From Oleispirillum sp963678075 (lineage in GTDB: Bacteria > Pseudomonadota > Alphaproteobacteria > Rhodospirillales > Rhodospirillaceae), in assembly GCA_963678075.2 (NCBI GenBank), contig CAXXPK010000007.1:186001-250000 (forward strand): 64,000 bases of DNA, given 5' to 3'. Position 1 is the first letter of the stretch. Each line of letters begins with the position of its first letter. Positions 8,902 to 20,946 of this stretch are shown in pieces. A program made the translations under genes and the position numbers. A model generated the notes under the pieces. The model worked only from the letters and a program-made list of their open reading frames with translations. It ran no database searches and had not been told where the DNA came from.

Positions 8902-10186
8902 TACATGTGATTCGGCAGATAGGTGACCAGCCCCGGAAACACCGAGATCAAGGCAACCGCCAGCACCAGAATCAGGAAGAACGGAATCGCCGACTTGGCG
9001 ATGAACAGGATGTCGCGGTTGCTCAATCCTTGGATGACGAACAGGTTGAAGCCGACCAGCGGCGTGATCTGCGCCATTTCGACGACCAGAACGATGAAAA
9101 CGCCGAACCAGATCGGATCGATGCCAGCCGCCTCGATCATCGGCTGGATCACCGCCGTGGTCAGCACCACCACCGAAATCCCATCCAGGAAACATCCCAT
9201 GATGATGAAGAACACGGTCAACGCCGACAGCAGGGCATAGGGCGACAGGTGAAACGACGCGATCCACCGCGCCAGCCCCGCCGGAATCCCGGTAAAGCCC
9301 ATCGCCATGGTCAGAAATGAAGCCCCCGCCAGGATGAAGGCGATCATACACGAAGTACGCGTCGCGCTCATCAGTCCATCGACGAAGTTGGCTCGCGTCA
9401 AATCGCCCGAAAGCCACGACAGAATCAGCGACAGGAACACCCCCACCGCCGCCGCGTCGGTGGGCGAGGCGATGCCGCTGTAAATCGACCCGATCACGCC
9501 GCCGATCAACAGAATCACCGGCCCCAACCGACGCAGACTGTTGAGGCGATCGCGCCAGGTATAGGTCTCGGTCAGGGTCGGAATCTCTTGTGGGTGCAGC
9601 AACGCACGCACGATGACATAGCCACCAGCATGACGCCGGGTACCACGCCCGCGACGAACAACCGCGCGATCGACTGATCGGTGGCGATGCCATAGACGAT
9701 CAGGATGATCGACGGCGGAATCAAAAGCCCCAGGGTCGCCGATCCGGCCAACGAGCCGAGAATCGCCTTTTCCGCGTAGCCGCGCCGCTTGAGCTCGGGG
9801 ATCGACATCTTGCCGATGGTGGCGGCGGTCGCCGCCGAGGAGCCAGACACCGCGGCGAAGATGCCGCAGCCGATGATGTTGACGTGCAGCAACCGCCCCG
9901 GCAGACGGGTCATCCACGGCACCAGCCCCTCGAACATGTCGTCGGAGAGACGGGAACGGAACAGGATGTCGCCCATCCAGATGAATATCGGTAGAGATGC
10001 CAGCGACCACAGGTTCGACGACCCCCAGATCGCGGTGGCCAGCAACGGACCGGCGGGCGACGTGGTAAAGACCAGCATCCCCAACAGACCGACCCCCAGA
10101 AGGGCCAACGCCACCCAAACCCCCAAAGCCAGCAAAAAGAACATGAACCCCAGCAGGATGAGGCCGGGAATGACACTGTCTTCCAT
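8901..10186 (-). pseudogene. dctM: TRAP transporter large permease DctM, frameshifted
   Basis: DctM is the 12-segment channel subunit of a TRAP importer for organic acids. The first 190 residues (MEDSVIPGLILLGFMF through GVVPGVMLVAM) read in one frame. The rest (YVIVRALLHPQEIPTLTE through VFPGLVTYLPNHM) reads in another. The frames meet near 9610-9620, where gtggctatg appears in place of an expected gtgggctat, that is, one base is lost. The early frame then ends after SSCVRCCTHKRFRP. The stop of the 3' part is made at the IS copy 2 junction. With dctP also broken, the system is dead unless the shift is a sequence error. Confidence 0.82.
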
Positions 10187-10702
10187 TTATTCGCTCCCTC
10201 CGCCGAGATCGCAGGCGGAGTCGTGTCCGTCCCGAATGAACCGCACCGCGCTATCGACCATGGCGATCGGAATTTGCGGAATCCACAGCGGCACCGGAAC
10301 CAGCCCCGGCGACAGATCGCCGAAGTCATGGCTGTCGAGCACCAGCGCCCAGGCATACCACGCGAAATAGGCGCTGACCGCGGCACCGACCAGACAGACC
10401 ACGACCGACATCACGACCTGCATGGAACGCGGCAGATGCATCAGCACCAGGGTGACGCGAATATGGGCGCCGTGACGCAGGACATAGGGCAGCGCCAGAA
10501 ACAAGGCGGCCGCCAGGAAAAAACCGGCGATCTCGGCATAGGACGGCACGACCAGGCCAACCGGGAAACCGGTCAACAGACTGACCACGAAGTCCAGCGC
10601 ATTGGCGCCAACCTGCAGCAGAACGATCACGAAAATCGCCCCCAGAAACCCCGCCGCAGCAACACCGCAGGCGGCGTACAGGGCATCGAGAAGTTTTCGC
10701 AT
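10187..10702 (-). CDS. dctQ: TRAP transporter small permease DctQ
   Basis: DctQ is the four-segment membrane subunit that pairs with DctM. Hydrophobic segments include GVAAAGFLGAIFVIVLLQVG, YAEIAGFFLAAALFLALPY and VVMSVVVCLVGAAVSAYFAWYAW. The family feature LRHGAHIRVTLVL sits between them, and WIPQIPIAMVDSAVRF marks the last helix. The start at 10702 (MRKLLDALYAACG) has an aaagg site; the longer frame to 10756 adds a non-conserved leader. The stop lies directly before the dctM ATG. The gene itself is intact, but both partners are broken. Confidence 0.85.
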   Translation of the reverse strand: MRKLLDALYAACGVAAAGFLGAIFVIVLLQVGANALDFVVSLLTGFPVGLVVPSYAEIAGFFLAAALFLALPYVLRHGAHIRVTLVLMHLPRSMQVVMSVVVCLVGAAVSAYFAWYAWALVLDSHDFGDLSPGLVPVPLWIPQIPIAMVDSAVRFIRDGHDSACDLGGGSE

Positions 10703-10770
10703 CAAGGGCCTTTCAGAACCGAACCCGGCCCCCTGGACCGGGCAATCCACCCGCATCGAACATGAAAGAA

Positions 10771-10795
10771 GGAGCCGACGTCATCCGTCGGCTCC
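10771..10795 (-). terminator. hairpin between dctP and dctQ
   Basis: A perfect 10-bp stem (ggagccgacg/cgtcggctcc, 5-nt loop) lies between the dctP stop and the dctQ start, followed on the minus strand by ttctttc. Partial termination here would give more binding protein than permease, as is common in TRAP operons. Confidence 0.75.
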
Positions 10796-11644
10796 CTCCG
10801 AAGAAAAGACTTACTTCTTGTTGTAGGCGTCGAGGATCGCCTTGGCCTCGGCCCCACCCTGCTTCTGCCAGCCGGCGATGATCACCTTGCCGGCGGCGGC
10901 GAAGGCGGCCTTCAACTCCGGCGACGGCTTCTGCACCACCATGCCATTATCCTTCAGGATCTGGGTCTTGGTGGCGGTTTCCTTCTTGCTCATCTCCCAC
11001 CCGCGCTTTTCGGCGGCGGCGGCCTTCGACACGGCTTCCTGGTTCTTGGGCGACAGGGCCTTGAAGGCCTTAATGTTGACCGCGATCACGTTCTTCGGCA
11101 GCCAGGCCTGGACATCGTAATAGTACTTCACGAAGTCCCACGCCTTCGAGCTGGCGCCGGTGGACGGCGAGGTCATCATCGCGGCGACCTGACCGGTGGC
11201 GAAGGCCTGCGGGATATCCGGCCCCTCGACCTGGGTCGGCACCATGCCCAACTCGCGCGCCAGCTTCTGTTGCAGCGCGTTGTAGGCGCGCATCTTCAGC
11301 CCCTTCAGATCGCCGGGAGTGGAGGCATCGAACTTGGCATAGAAGCCCTGGGGCGGCCACGCCACCGAATAGAGAACCTTGATCCGCTGCTTTTCCGCCT
11401 GGTCGTAGTCGGTCGCCAGGAACGGCAGGGAATCGACGCCGAACACCGGATTTTCATTGGTCAGCAACGACAGGAAAAATTCGCCGATCGGCACCTGATT
11501 GTTGCGGATCGCGTTCTTGATTTCCGGGTGCTTGACCAGGGAACCGGCGCTGTGCACGACGATCTTCAGCTCACCGCCGGTCGCCTCTTCCACATCCTTG
11601 GCGAACTGGCGAACGTTGATGGTATGGAAGTCGGCCTCCGTGTA

Positions 11645-12676
11645 GGCTCAGGACTCATTAAGGTTCGATCCAGAAGAGGAGGAGTACCGCGATGATGACG
11701 GCGGCAAAGAAGATATCCGCGCATCGGTCATATCGAGTGTGGATACGCCGCCAATCCTTGAGGCGAGCGAAGAGGTTCTCGATCCTATGACGCTGGCGAT
11801 AGAGGGTTTTGTCGTAAGCGTACTGGGTTTTGCGATGACGCATTGGCGGGATGCATGTAGCGATCCCTCGCTGTGTCAAAGCCTCTCGAAGGGGATCACC
11901 GTCATAGCCCTTGTCGGCGATCAGGACGTTGGCCTTGGGAAATAGGTCGAGCAACAGCATCGCGCCTTTGTGATCGCTCATTTGCCCCTCGCTGGAGCAG
12001 CAGGATGAGGGGCCTTCCTTGTCCGTCGCAAACCGCATGAAGCTTGGAGTTCAGCCCGCCTTTTGTGCGTCCGATACATCGGGCAAGAGCCCCTTTTTAT
12101 AGAGGCTCGCGGCGGTCCGATGAGCTTTCAGGTGGGTTGCATCGATCATCAACCGGTCTGGAGGGCCAGCCTCTCCCGTCAAGGCCGCGAAGATCCGGCT
12201 GAACGCCCCAAGTCGGCTCCAGCGAACGAAACGATTATAGAGGGTTTTGTGGGGGCCATAGACAGGTGGTGCATCTCGCCACCGTAAGCCGTTGCGGATC
12301 ACATGAACGATGCCGCTGATCACTCGCCGATCATCAACCGGTCTGGAGGGCCAGCCTCTCCCGTCAAGGCCGCGAAGATCCGGCTGAACGCCCCAAGTCG
12401 GCTCCAGCGAACGAAACGATTATAGAGGGTTTTGTGGGGGCCATAGACAGGTGGTGCATCTCGCCACCGTAAGCCGTTGCGGATCACATGAACGATGCCG
12501 CTGATCACTCGCCGATCATCAACCCGCGGCACGCCATGCGATAGCGGGAAATGCGGCTCGGTCTTCGCCAACTGCCTCTCTGACAACCAAAACAGATCAC
12601 TCATGGATGGGGTCCTCCCTCCCATGAGTGAATCAGCCGCCGATCTGCCTGGCAATAATTTAATGGGGCCTGAGCC
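11645..12676 (-). mobile_element. IS5-family element, copy 3, enlarged and defective
   Basis: This copy is inverted relative to copies 1 and 2, inside dctP, with a clean TA duplication (11643-11644 and 12677-12678). It is 1032 bp instead of 846. The extra length is a 185-bp tandem duplication in orfA (12143-12512) plus one extra G in orfB (ctgGagcag). Either change breaks the transposase frame: orfA would start at 12604 and orfB would end at 11658. This copy cannot make its own transposase. It shares several base changes with the remnant at 15405. Confidence 0.9.
12143..12512. repeat. 185-bp tandem duplication inside IS copy 3
   Basis: Two head-to-tail units run 12143-12327 and 12328-12512. 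Each begins with the 12-mer cgatcatcaacc, and the same 12-mer follows at 12513. The intact element has this 12-mer twice, 185 bp apart, so slippage or unequal crossing-over between the two sites explains the duplication. Confidence 0.9.
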
Positions 12677-13033
12677 TAGGGGGTCGGCATGTTCCAGGTC
12701 TCGGCGTACGCCGAAGCGACACCCATAAGCGAAGCGGCGAAAGCCGTCACCGCAACTTTCCGAAGCGAAGACATGCTGTGGTCTCCCTGTTATGTTTTTC
12801 GCGATTGGCCATCGAAAGCGAGGGCATATTTTAATCATTCCCGAACAAAGCACAAGCCCCTGGCGTAGAAACAGGCAGTATCGGCGGGATGTGTGCGATT
12901 GTACCCAATTTCCAACATCGAATTTCCACGCGCCGTCGGAAAGAATTTGGCGACTCGCCCCCAGAAAACCCGTGCGCCAACACAGCACCGGTTGCGGACA
13001 AAACCGGTGGACGGTGTTATAATCCCACCCACC

Positions 13034-13669
13034 ATGTTCATCTATGATCTCACCCATTGGACCACATTCCTTGCCGCGGCGATGGTGTTGACCCTCGCAC
13101 CGGGACCGGACCTTGCCCTGATCATCGCCCATACCGTCAAGGGCGGGCGCCGCAACGGTTTCGCCGCGATGATCGGAATCTGGACCGGTGCATTGGGACA
13201 CGTGGCCCTGGCCACGTTTGGATTGTCGGCAATCCTGGCGGCCTCGGCCACCGCGTTCGCCACGATCAAATGGATGGGCGCCGCCTATCTGGTGTGGATG
13301 GGGATCCAGTCGCTGCGCGGCACCGGCGGCATCACCACCGATCCCCGCGCGACCCACGGCAGCGCCTGGAGAATCTTTCGTCAGGGCGTGCTGACCGACC
13401 TTTTAAACCCCACGGTCGCAATCTTCTTCCTGGCCTTTCTGCCGCAGTTCGTGGTCGAAGGCGCGGGACCAGCCTGGGCTCAGTTGGCCTTGCACGGCGT
13501 GCTGGTGGTCGCCTCGGCGGTAGTGGTGGAACCACCGCTGATCCTTCTGGGCGACCGCTTGGCGGGCGGCCTGCGCACCCACATCCGCGCCTCCCGCTGG
13601 CTGGACCGTTGTCTGGGCAGCGTGTTGGTAGGCCTGGGCGTCAAACTGGCCCTGATCGAACGCCAGTAA
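13034..13669 (+). CDS. LysE/RhtB-family amino acid exporter
   Basis: This is an inner-membrane exporter of 211 residues. The N-terminal motif TLAPGPDLALIIAHTVKGGRRNG is the family signature (shown in part: APGPDLALI). Six hydrophobic segments can be seen, including GALGHVALATFGLSAILAA, LNPTVAIFFLAFLPQFV and ALHGVLVVASAVVVEPPLIL. The family exports amino acids or homoserine-lactone-like compounds; the substrate here is unknown. The ATG at 13034 fits the family start, and an upstream extension to 12893 is not conserved. The gene is divergent from dctP, and about 260 bp between them hold both promoters. Confidence 0.85.
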   Translation: MFIYDLTHWTTFLAAAMVLTLAPGPDLALIIAHTVKGGRRNGFAAMIGIWTGALGHVALATFGLSAILAASATAFATIKWMGAAYLVWMGIQSLRGTGGITTDPRATHGSAWRIFRQGVLTDLLNPTVAIFFLAFLPQFVVEGAGPAWAQLALHGVLVVASAVVVEPPLILLGDRLAGGLRTHIRASRWLDRCLGSVLVGLGVKLALIERQ

Positions 13670-14014
13670 GAAAAGCCGACCGCCTTGCCCAACACCTGCG
13701 CGAAGGCAACGTCATCGGTCGCATCGGCAACATCAAAAAAGACGCCCCACAGCCAGATTGCTCTTAATTTAAGCAAATGACCGCTCAATTCGTGAGCGGC
13801 TGCCACTGTTTTCAGCAATTAACAAATATGCATATCCGGGGATCGGTCAGCCTCATCCGCGCCTTGCACAATTTTAGCACAATTACCCCCCCTTGAACGG
13901 CACGGCGGGGGACGCCAGACATGGCTGAAACATGGCACGGGAATTGAGTTGCACGGCGGCCTTATCAAAAAACCCCGGGCGAAGACCCGGGGCAAAACAC
14001 AAGCCGGGTGGGAC
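13670..14014 (+). promoter_or_regulatory. amt upstream region with sigma-54-like site and leader hairpin
   Basis: No gene is seen in this 345-bp gap. It holds a direct repeat gcacaatt (13866-13873 and 13877-13884), which could bind a regulator. A sequence tggctgaaacatggc (13922-13936) keeps the GG and GC 12 bases apart, as in sigma-54 promoters. A 7-bp perfect hairpin (ccccggg/cccgggg, 13973-13979 with 13986-13992) sits just before the amt ribosome site. Nitrogen control of amt through sigma-54 and NtrC is common, but the assignment here is only by pattern. Confidence 0.35.
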
Positions 14015-15145
14015 ATGGACACGACTCAGATGGGTGCCAACGTATTCTTCGTGCTTATGGGGGCCATCATGGTCCTTGCCATGCACGCGGGTTTCGCTTT
14101 TCTGGAGGTAGGAACCGTTCGCCGCAAGAACCAGGTCAATGCCTTGGTCAAGATCATCGCGGACTTCGCGGTTTCAACGATCGCCTATTTTTTCGTTGGC
14201 TATGCCGTCGCCTACGGCATCGACTTTCTCGCGCCGGCCGACGTGATTTCCGGCGCAAACGGAAGCGCATTCGCGAAAAGCGGCTTCGATCTGGTCAAAT
14301 TCTTTTTCCTGCTGACCTTCGCCGCGGCGATCCCGGCGATCATCTCCGGAGGGATCGCCGAACGCGCGCAATTCTACCCGCAACTAATGGCAACGGCGAT
14401 CCTGACCGGCTTGGTTTACCCTTTCTTCGAGGGCATCGCCTGGAACGGAAACTTCGGACTTCAGGCGTGGATGGAGGCCAGCTTCAGCACCAAGTTCCAT
14501 GACTTCGCCGGGTCCATCGTCGTTCACGCGGTCGGGGGCTGGCTGGCCCTGGGCGCGGTGGTCATGCTTGGGGCCCGTCTGGGCCGATATGGGCGCGGCG
14601 GAACAAGCTCGGCCTTTTCCCCCAGCAACATTCCCTTCCTCGCCCCCGGCTCTTGGGTGCTTTGCGTCGGCTGGTTCGGGTTCAACGTGATGAGCGCGCA
14701 AAGCCTGCAAGCCATGACCGGCCCAGTCGCAATGAATTCGTTAATGGCGATGGTCGGCGGCATTCTTTGCGCCCTGGCAACCGGGAGCATCGCCGGCGCC
14801 GTATTCGTCCGGGGGTTCAACTTCACCCAGGAAAAACTCAAGATCGACGACGTGCTTGGGGTCTGGCCTCTGCACGGCATCAGCGGACTTTGGGGCGGGA
14901 TCGCCTGTGGCATCTTCGGCTTGAAAAGCCTGGGCGGTCTGGGCGGAGTGTCCTTTGTTTCGCAGCTGCTCGGCAGCCTGTTGGGGGTCGCCTTCGCGAC
15001 GGCTTGCGGCTTTCTCGTCTATGGCGGATTGGCGAAAACCATCGGCATCCGCCTGTCGCAAGAAGAGGAATACTGCGGGGCCGACATTGCGATTCACCGG
15101 ATCACCGCCTATCCGGAAGACGACTTGGTGCAAATGAACCACTGA
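14015..15145 (+). CDS. amt: ammonium transporter
   Basis: This is an Amt/MEP-family channel of 376 residues with about eleven hydrophobic segments. The family signature DFAGSIVVHAVGGWLALGA is present. So are the pore histidines in that segment and in VWPLHGISGLWGG. The N terminus MDTTQMGANVFFVLMGAIMV begins directly in the first helix. The ATG at 14015 was chosen because it has a ggtggg site, while the longer frame to 13949 runs through the leader hairpin. The C terminus (EEEYCGADIAIHRITAYPEDD) resembles the branch of Amt proteins with a GlnK-binding tail. No glnB or glnK gene adjoins it here. Confidence 0.9.
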   Translation: MDTTQMGANVFFVLMGAIMVLAMHAGFAFLEVGTVRRKNQVNALVKIIADFAVSTIAYFFVGYAVAYGIDFLAPADVISGANGSAFAKSGFDLVKFFFLLTFAAAIPAIISGGIAERAQFYPQLMATAILTGLVYPFFEGIAWNGNFGLQAWMEASFSTKFHDFAGSIVVHAVGGWLALGAVVMLGARLGRYGRGGTSSAFSPSNIPFLAPGSWVLCVGWFGFNVMSAQSLQAMTGPVAMNSLMAMVGGILCALATGSIAGAVFVRGFNFTQEKLKIDDVLGVWPLHGISGLWGGIACGIFGLKSLGGLGGVSFVSQLLGSLLGVAFATACGFLVYGGLAKTIGIRLSQEEEYCGADIAIHRITAYPEDDLVQMNH

Positions 15146-15338
15146 TCCGTCCAGGATTCCCCTCCGCGCCGCATGGGGCCACAGCCCCCGCCCAACACCA
15201 TCGACTGGAATCATCCAAAAACCCTGGATTCCGGTCTATAGTGGCGATGGCTGATATTGTCCGATCTCCCGCGCCGCGAACGTGGGAGAATTGGATCGCA
15301 CGACCGCTTCCGTTGATACACAACCAAAGGGGTGCGAA

Positions 15339-17759
<2,421 letters not shown>

Positions 17760-17780
17760 CGACCTTATGACATGCGATCA

Positions 17781-17806
17781 GGAAAAGGGCCTTGCGGCCC
17801 TTTTCC
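17781..17806 (+). terminator. intrinsic terminator of katG
   Basis: A perfect 11-bp stem (ggaaaagggcc/ggcccttttcc, loop ttgc) is followed by ttta, 21 bp behind the katG stop. It can also act on the other strand, downstream of the tRNA gene. Confidence 0.9.
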
Positions 17807-17935
17807 TTTAGAGCCGAAGCGTCCAAAACCGTGCGCCGCGCCACACCAACACAGGGGACCGCCCCGCAGGACGCAACCAAGAAGGCCCGGTCGTAACTCC
17901 TTGATTTTCAAGGGAAACGACCGAGTCTTCTCGAA

Positions 17936-18012
17936 TGGTAGCGGAGGAGGGATTTGAACCCCCGACACCAGGATTATGATTCCCGTGCTCTAACCAACTG
18001 AGCTACTCCGCC
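17936..18012 (-). tRNA. tRNA-Met (anticodon CAT)
   Basis: On the minus strand the sequence runs from GGCGGAGTAGCTCAG to the encoded CCA (77 nt). The acceptor stem pairs GGCGGAG with CTCCGCT. The D arm is GCTC/GAGC. The anticodon stem CGGGA/TCCTG encloses the loop ATCATAA (anticodon CAT), and the T arm has TTCAAAT. The overall sequence looks like the elongator Met tRNA of alphaproteobacteria rather than initiator (no GGG/CCC anticodon stem) or Ile-CAT. Confidence 0.92.
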
Positions 18013-18196
18013 ACAGGTTCCACGTCGTGGGCATGAACGCCGCCCGCGCGGGAGGCGCCTTACTTATTCGGGTTCTCCCCCTGCGTCAAGACCGGAAATG
18101 GCGTTTGCGTGACAGCCACCCCGTCATCCGTCCGCTGGAAATCGTCGCGCCACGCGACTACTCTCTGGCCCGACGCAAACGGAGGGGGATCGGTTC

Positions 18197-18647
18197 ATGC
18201 GGGTCGTGGTGCAACGCGTCGCCGAGGCAGCGGTCAGGGTCGAGGGTGAAGTGGTCGGCGAGATCGGCCCCGGCTTCATGATTCTGTTCTGCGCCGCAGC
18301 CGGAGACACCGACGCCGACGCCGCCTTCCTGGCCCGCAAGATCGCGGCCTTGCGCATTTTCACCGACGACGCGGGCAAGATGAACCTGTCGCTGAAGGAC
18401 ACCGGCGGGTCCGCCCTGGTGGTCAGCCAGTTCACCCTGGCGGCACAGTGGCGCAACGGCAACCGCCCAGGGGTTTCCCTGGCCGCGCCCCCCCGCCGAG
18501 GGCGAACGCCTCTACCTTCTTTTCCGCGACCTGCTGGCGGCGGAGGACATTCCGGTGGCGACCGGCGTCTTCGGCGCGGCGATGGCGGTCTCCCTGGTCA
18601 ACCAGGGGCCGGTGACGATCCTGATGGACACCCGCGACCCGCGCTGA
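18197..18647 (+). pseudogene. dtd: D-aminoacyl-tRNA deacylase, frameshifted
   Basis: Dtd removes D-amino acids from tRNA. The N-terminal part is normal: MRVVVQRVAEAAVRVEGE, then the catalytic SQFTLAAQW motif and GNRPGVSLAAPP. At a run of seven C (about 18486-18492) the frame shifts. The genuine continuation (AEGERLYLLFRDLLAAEDIP, then a GVFGAAMAVSLVNQGP segment) reads in the next frame to a TGA at 18645-18647. In the first frame the protein runs on as an unrelated Arg- and Gly-rich tail. The lesion is one extra C in a homopolymer, so it could be a sequencing error. Confidence 0.85.
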
Positions 18648-18756
18648 AGGACGCATCTTCCCTCGGCCATGGAAGCCATTATCCGTCACGCTATTTAGAA
18701 TAACTATTACTCGCACCATATAAAGGTCACCGGCACACCAGCAGAAGGACCGAGCG

Positions 18757-19230
18757 ATGATCAAGCGACGCAGCATTCTGACCGGCGGAATTGCAACGGC
18801 GGCCCTGTGGGCCACGTTCCGCCCCTCCCCCGCCACCGCCTTCGAAATCGAACGCGGCGATGCCGATTGGCGCGCCCGCCTGAGCGCCAAGCAGTACGCA
18901 ATTCTGCGCCGACACGGAACCGAACGCCCGTACACCAGCCCTCTCAACGCCGAGAAGCGCGCCGGAATTTTCGCCTGCGCCGGGTGCGACCTGCTGCTGT
19001 TCTCATCGGAAGCCAAGTACGACAGCGGCACCGGCTGGCCGAGTTTTTAGCAGCCGCTGGAAGACGCCATCGGCACCACCCAGGACTTCGGCTTCGGCAT
19101 GGTCCGCACCGAGGTCCACTGCCGCCGCTGCGGCGGACACCTGGGCCACGTCTTTACCGACGGACCAAGGCCGATCGGACTGCGGTACTGCATCAACGGC
19201 GACGCCCTGCTGTTTGCCCCCTCCGGCTAA
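18757..19230 (+). pseudogene. msrB: periplasmic methionine-R-sulfoxide reductase MsrB, amber mutation
   Basis: MsrB reduces the R form of methionine sulfoxide in proteins. A twin-arginine-like leader (MIKRRSILTGGIATAALWA) would export it. The zinc site CAGCDLLLF and the region YDSGTGWPSF are followed by TAG (19048-19050), where the family has Trp (expected WPSFWQPLE). Behind the stop the same frame continues intact through VRTEVHCRRCGGHLGHVF and the catalytic RYCINGDAL to a TAA at 19228-19230. A single TGG-to-TAG change therefore inactivates it. An aagga site precedes the ATG. It is the first gene of a three-gene repair unit. Confidence 0.88.
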
Positions 19231-19240
19231 GGATCGCACC

Positions 19241-20931
19241 ATGCTTTGGCTTGCCGCATACCTGGGTGGCGCGTTGACCATCCTTTTCCCCTGCATCCTG
19301 CCGGTTCTGCCCTTCGTCTTCGCGCGTGCCGACCGTGGCTTCGCCAGAAACGGCCTGCCGCTGTTGCTGGGGTTGGTCGCCACCTTCACCGTCGTCGCCG
19401 CGCTGGCCTCGGTGGGTGGTGCCTGGGCGGCACGCGGCAATCAGGTCGGGCGTTTTCTCGCCCTCGGCTTTCTTGGCGTGATGGGCCTGTCCCTGGTGTT
19501 CCCCGCCGTCGCTAGTTGGGCAATGCGCCCCTTCGTCGATCTTGGCGCACGGCTATCCAACCGCCCTGGCGGCGATGGCGCGGCCTCGTCCTTTCTGATC
19601 GGCGGCGCCACCGGCCTGATCTGGGCGCCCTGTGCCAGACCGATCCTCGGCCTCGGCCTCGTCCTCGGCGGCGCGGCGCTCAGCGGCGGCGGCACGATCC
19701 CGGCGCTGGCCGCCTATGGGGCCTGGGCGCGGCCAGTTCGCTGGCCATCGCCCTGCTGGCCGGACGACGACTGATCGGCGCTGCGAAACGCCACCTCGGC
19801 ATCGGCGAGGGGATACGCCGTACCCTTGGCGTGTTGACCCTGGCCGGAGTCGCCCTGGCCGCGATCGGCACCGAAACCTTGGCCCGCTGGTCGGAAACCG
19901 GAACCACGCAATGGGAACAAGCGATCCTTGACCGTCTGCCGATCGCGCAAACGGCACGAAACGCCGAAACCGCCACGCCGCTGACCGCGCTGACCGGCGC
20001 CACCACCTGGCTGAACGGCCCGCCGCTTTCCGCTACGTCCTTGAGCGGAAAGATCGTGTTGGTGGATTTCTGGACCTATTCCTGCATCAACTGCTTGCGC
20101 GCCATCCCCCACGTGCGCGCCTGGGACGCCGCCTATCGCGACAAGGAGCTGGTGGTGATCGGCGTTCACACGCCGGAATTCGCCTTCGAAAGGCTGACCG
20201 ACAACGTCATCCGCGCGGTCGGCGACCTGAGAATCGGGCATCCGGTGGCGATCAACAACGACCATGCGATCTGGAGCGGATTCGCCAACCGCTATTGGCC
20301 CGCCCTCTACCTGATCGACGGCAGCGGCCGAGTGCGCTACCAGCACTTCGGCGAGGGGGCCACCGAACGAACCGAGCAGGCGATCCGCGACCTGCTGCAA
20401 GAAGCCGGAACCCCCGCCCTGGCGCCGATGGAGCCCCGGGTCGCCGCCACCGGCGCGGAGGCCGCCACCGACTTCGCCAACATCAAATCGCCGGAAACCT
20501 ATCTGGGATATGCGCGGGCAGCCGGTTTCGCCTCGCCCGAGGGGCTGCAAAAGAACCGCCGCGAGACGTATGACGCGCCGCCCACCCTTGTCCTCAATCA
20601 GTGGGCGCTACGCGGAGAATGGACGATCGCCGAGGAATACACCCGGCTGGAGACGCCTTCCGGCGGCATCGTCATGCGCTTCCACGCCCGCGACCTGCAT
20701 TTGGTGCTGGGGCCGGGACTGACCGGCGCCGCGATCCGTTTTCGTGTCCTGCTGGATGGTGCGCCGCCCGGCCCCACCGCAGGCCAGGACATTGACGCGC
20801 AGGGCTACGGCATGGTGCGCGAACATCGCCTCTACCCGTTGATTCGCCAAACCGGAGAAATTCGCGACCGCGACGTTTCCATCGAATTCCTGGATCCCGG
20901 AATCCAGGCCTTCGCCTTCACCTTCGGATAA
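19241..20931 (+). pseudogene. DipZ-type CcdA/thioredoxin fusion, frameshifted
   Basis: DipZ-type proteins carry electrons across the inner membrane to periplasmic thiol enzymes. The N-terminal CcdA domain shows FPCILPVLPFVF and WAPCARPILGLGL, the two Cys-Pro motifs of the electron channel. The frame changes at a G run near 19717-19721 (one G lost). The rest continues GLGAASSLAIALLAGRRL, then a thioredoxin domain with DFWTYSCINCLRAIP (CxxC) and a C-terminal jelly-roll-like domain ending QAFAFTFG. The ATG at 19241 has an aagga site, 10 nt behind msrB. Its natural role here is to supply electrons to MsrA and MsrB. The lesion lies in a homopolymer. Confidence 0.82.
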
Positions 20932-20946
20932 GGGAGAAACCGTATC

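Larger units (their letters stand above)
10811..12774 (-). pseudogene. dctP: TRAP transporter substrate-binding protein DctP, split by an IS
   Basis: DctP is the periplasmic binding protein of the TRAP system. The 5' piece (12774 down to 12677) gives a signal peptide (MSSLRKVAVTAFAASLMGV to ASAYA) and then ETWNMPTPY. The 3' piece (11644 down to 10811) continues TEADFHTINVRQFAKDVEEA and keeps the family body, for example HPEIKNAIRNNQVPIGEF and KGLKMRAYNALQQKLARELG. Removing IS copy 3 and one TA restores the reading frame exactly (CCC TAC ACG). A gggaga site precedes the ATG. The IS is the only lesion seen. Confidence 0.9.

Noticed and set aside
12700..13033. plus-strand extension of the LysE frame to 12893
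   Set aside because: The extra residues are not part of the family, and the ATG at 13034 matches the usual start.
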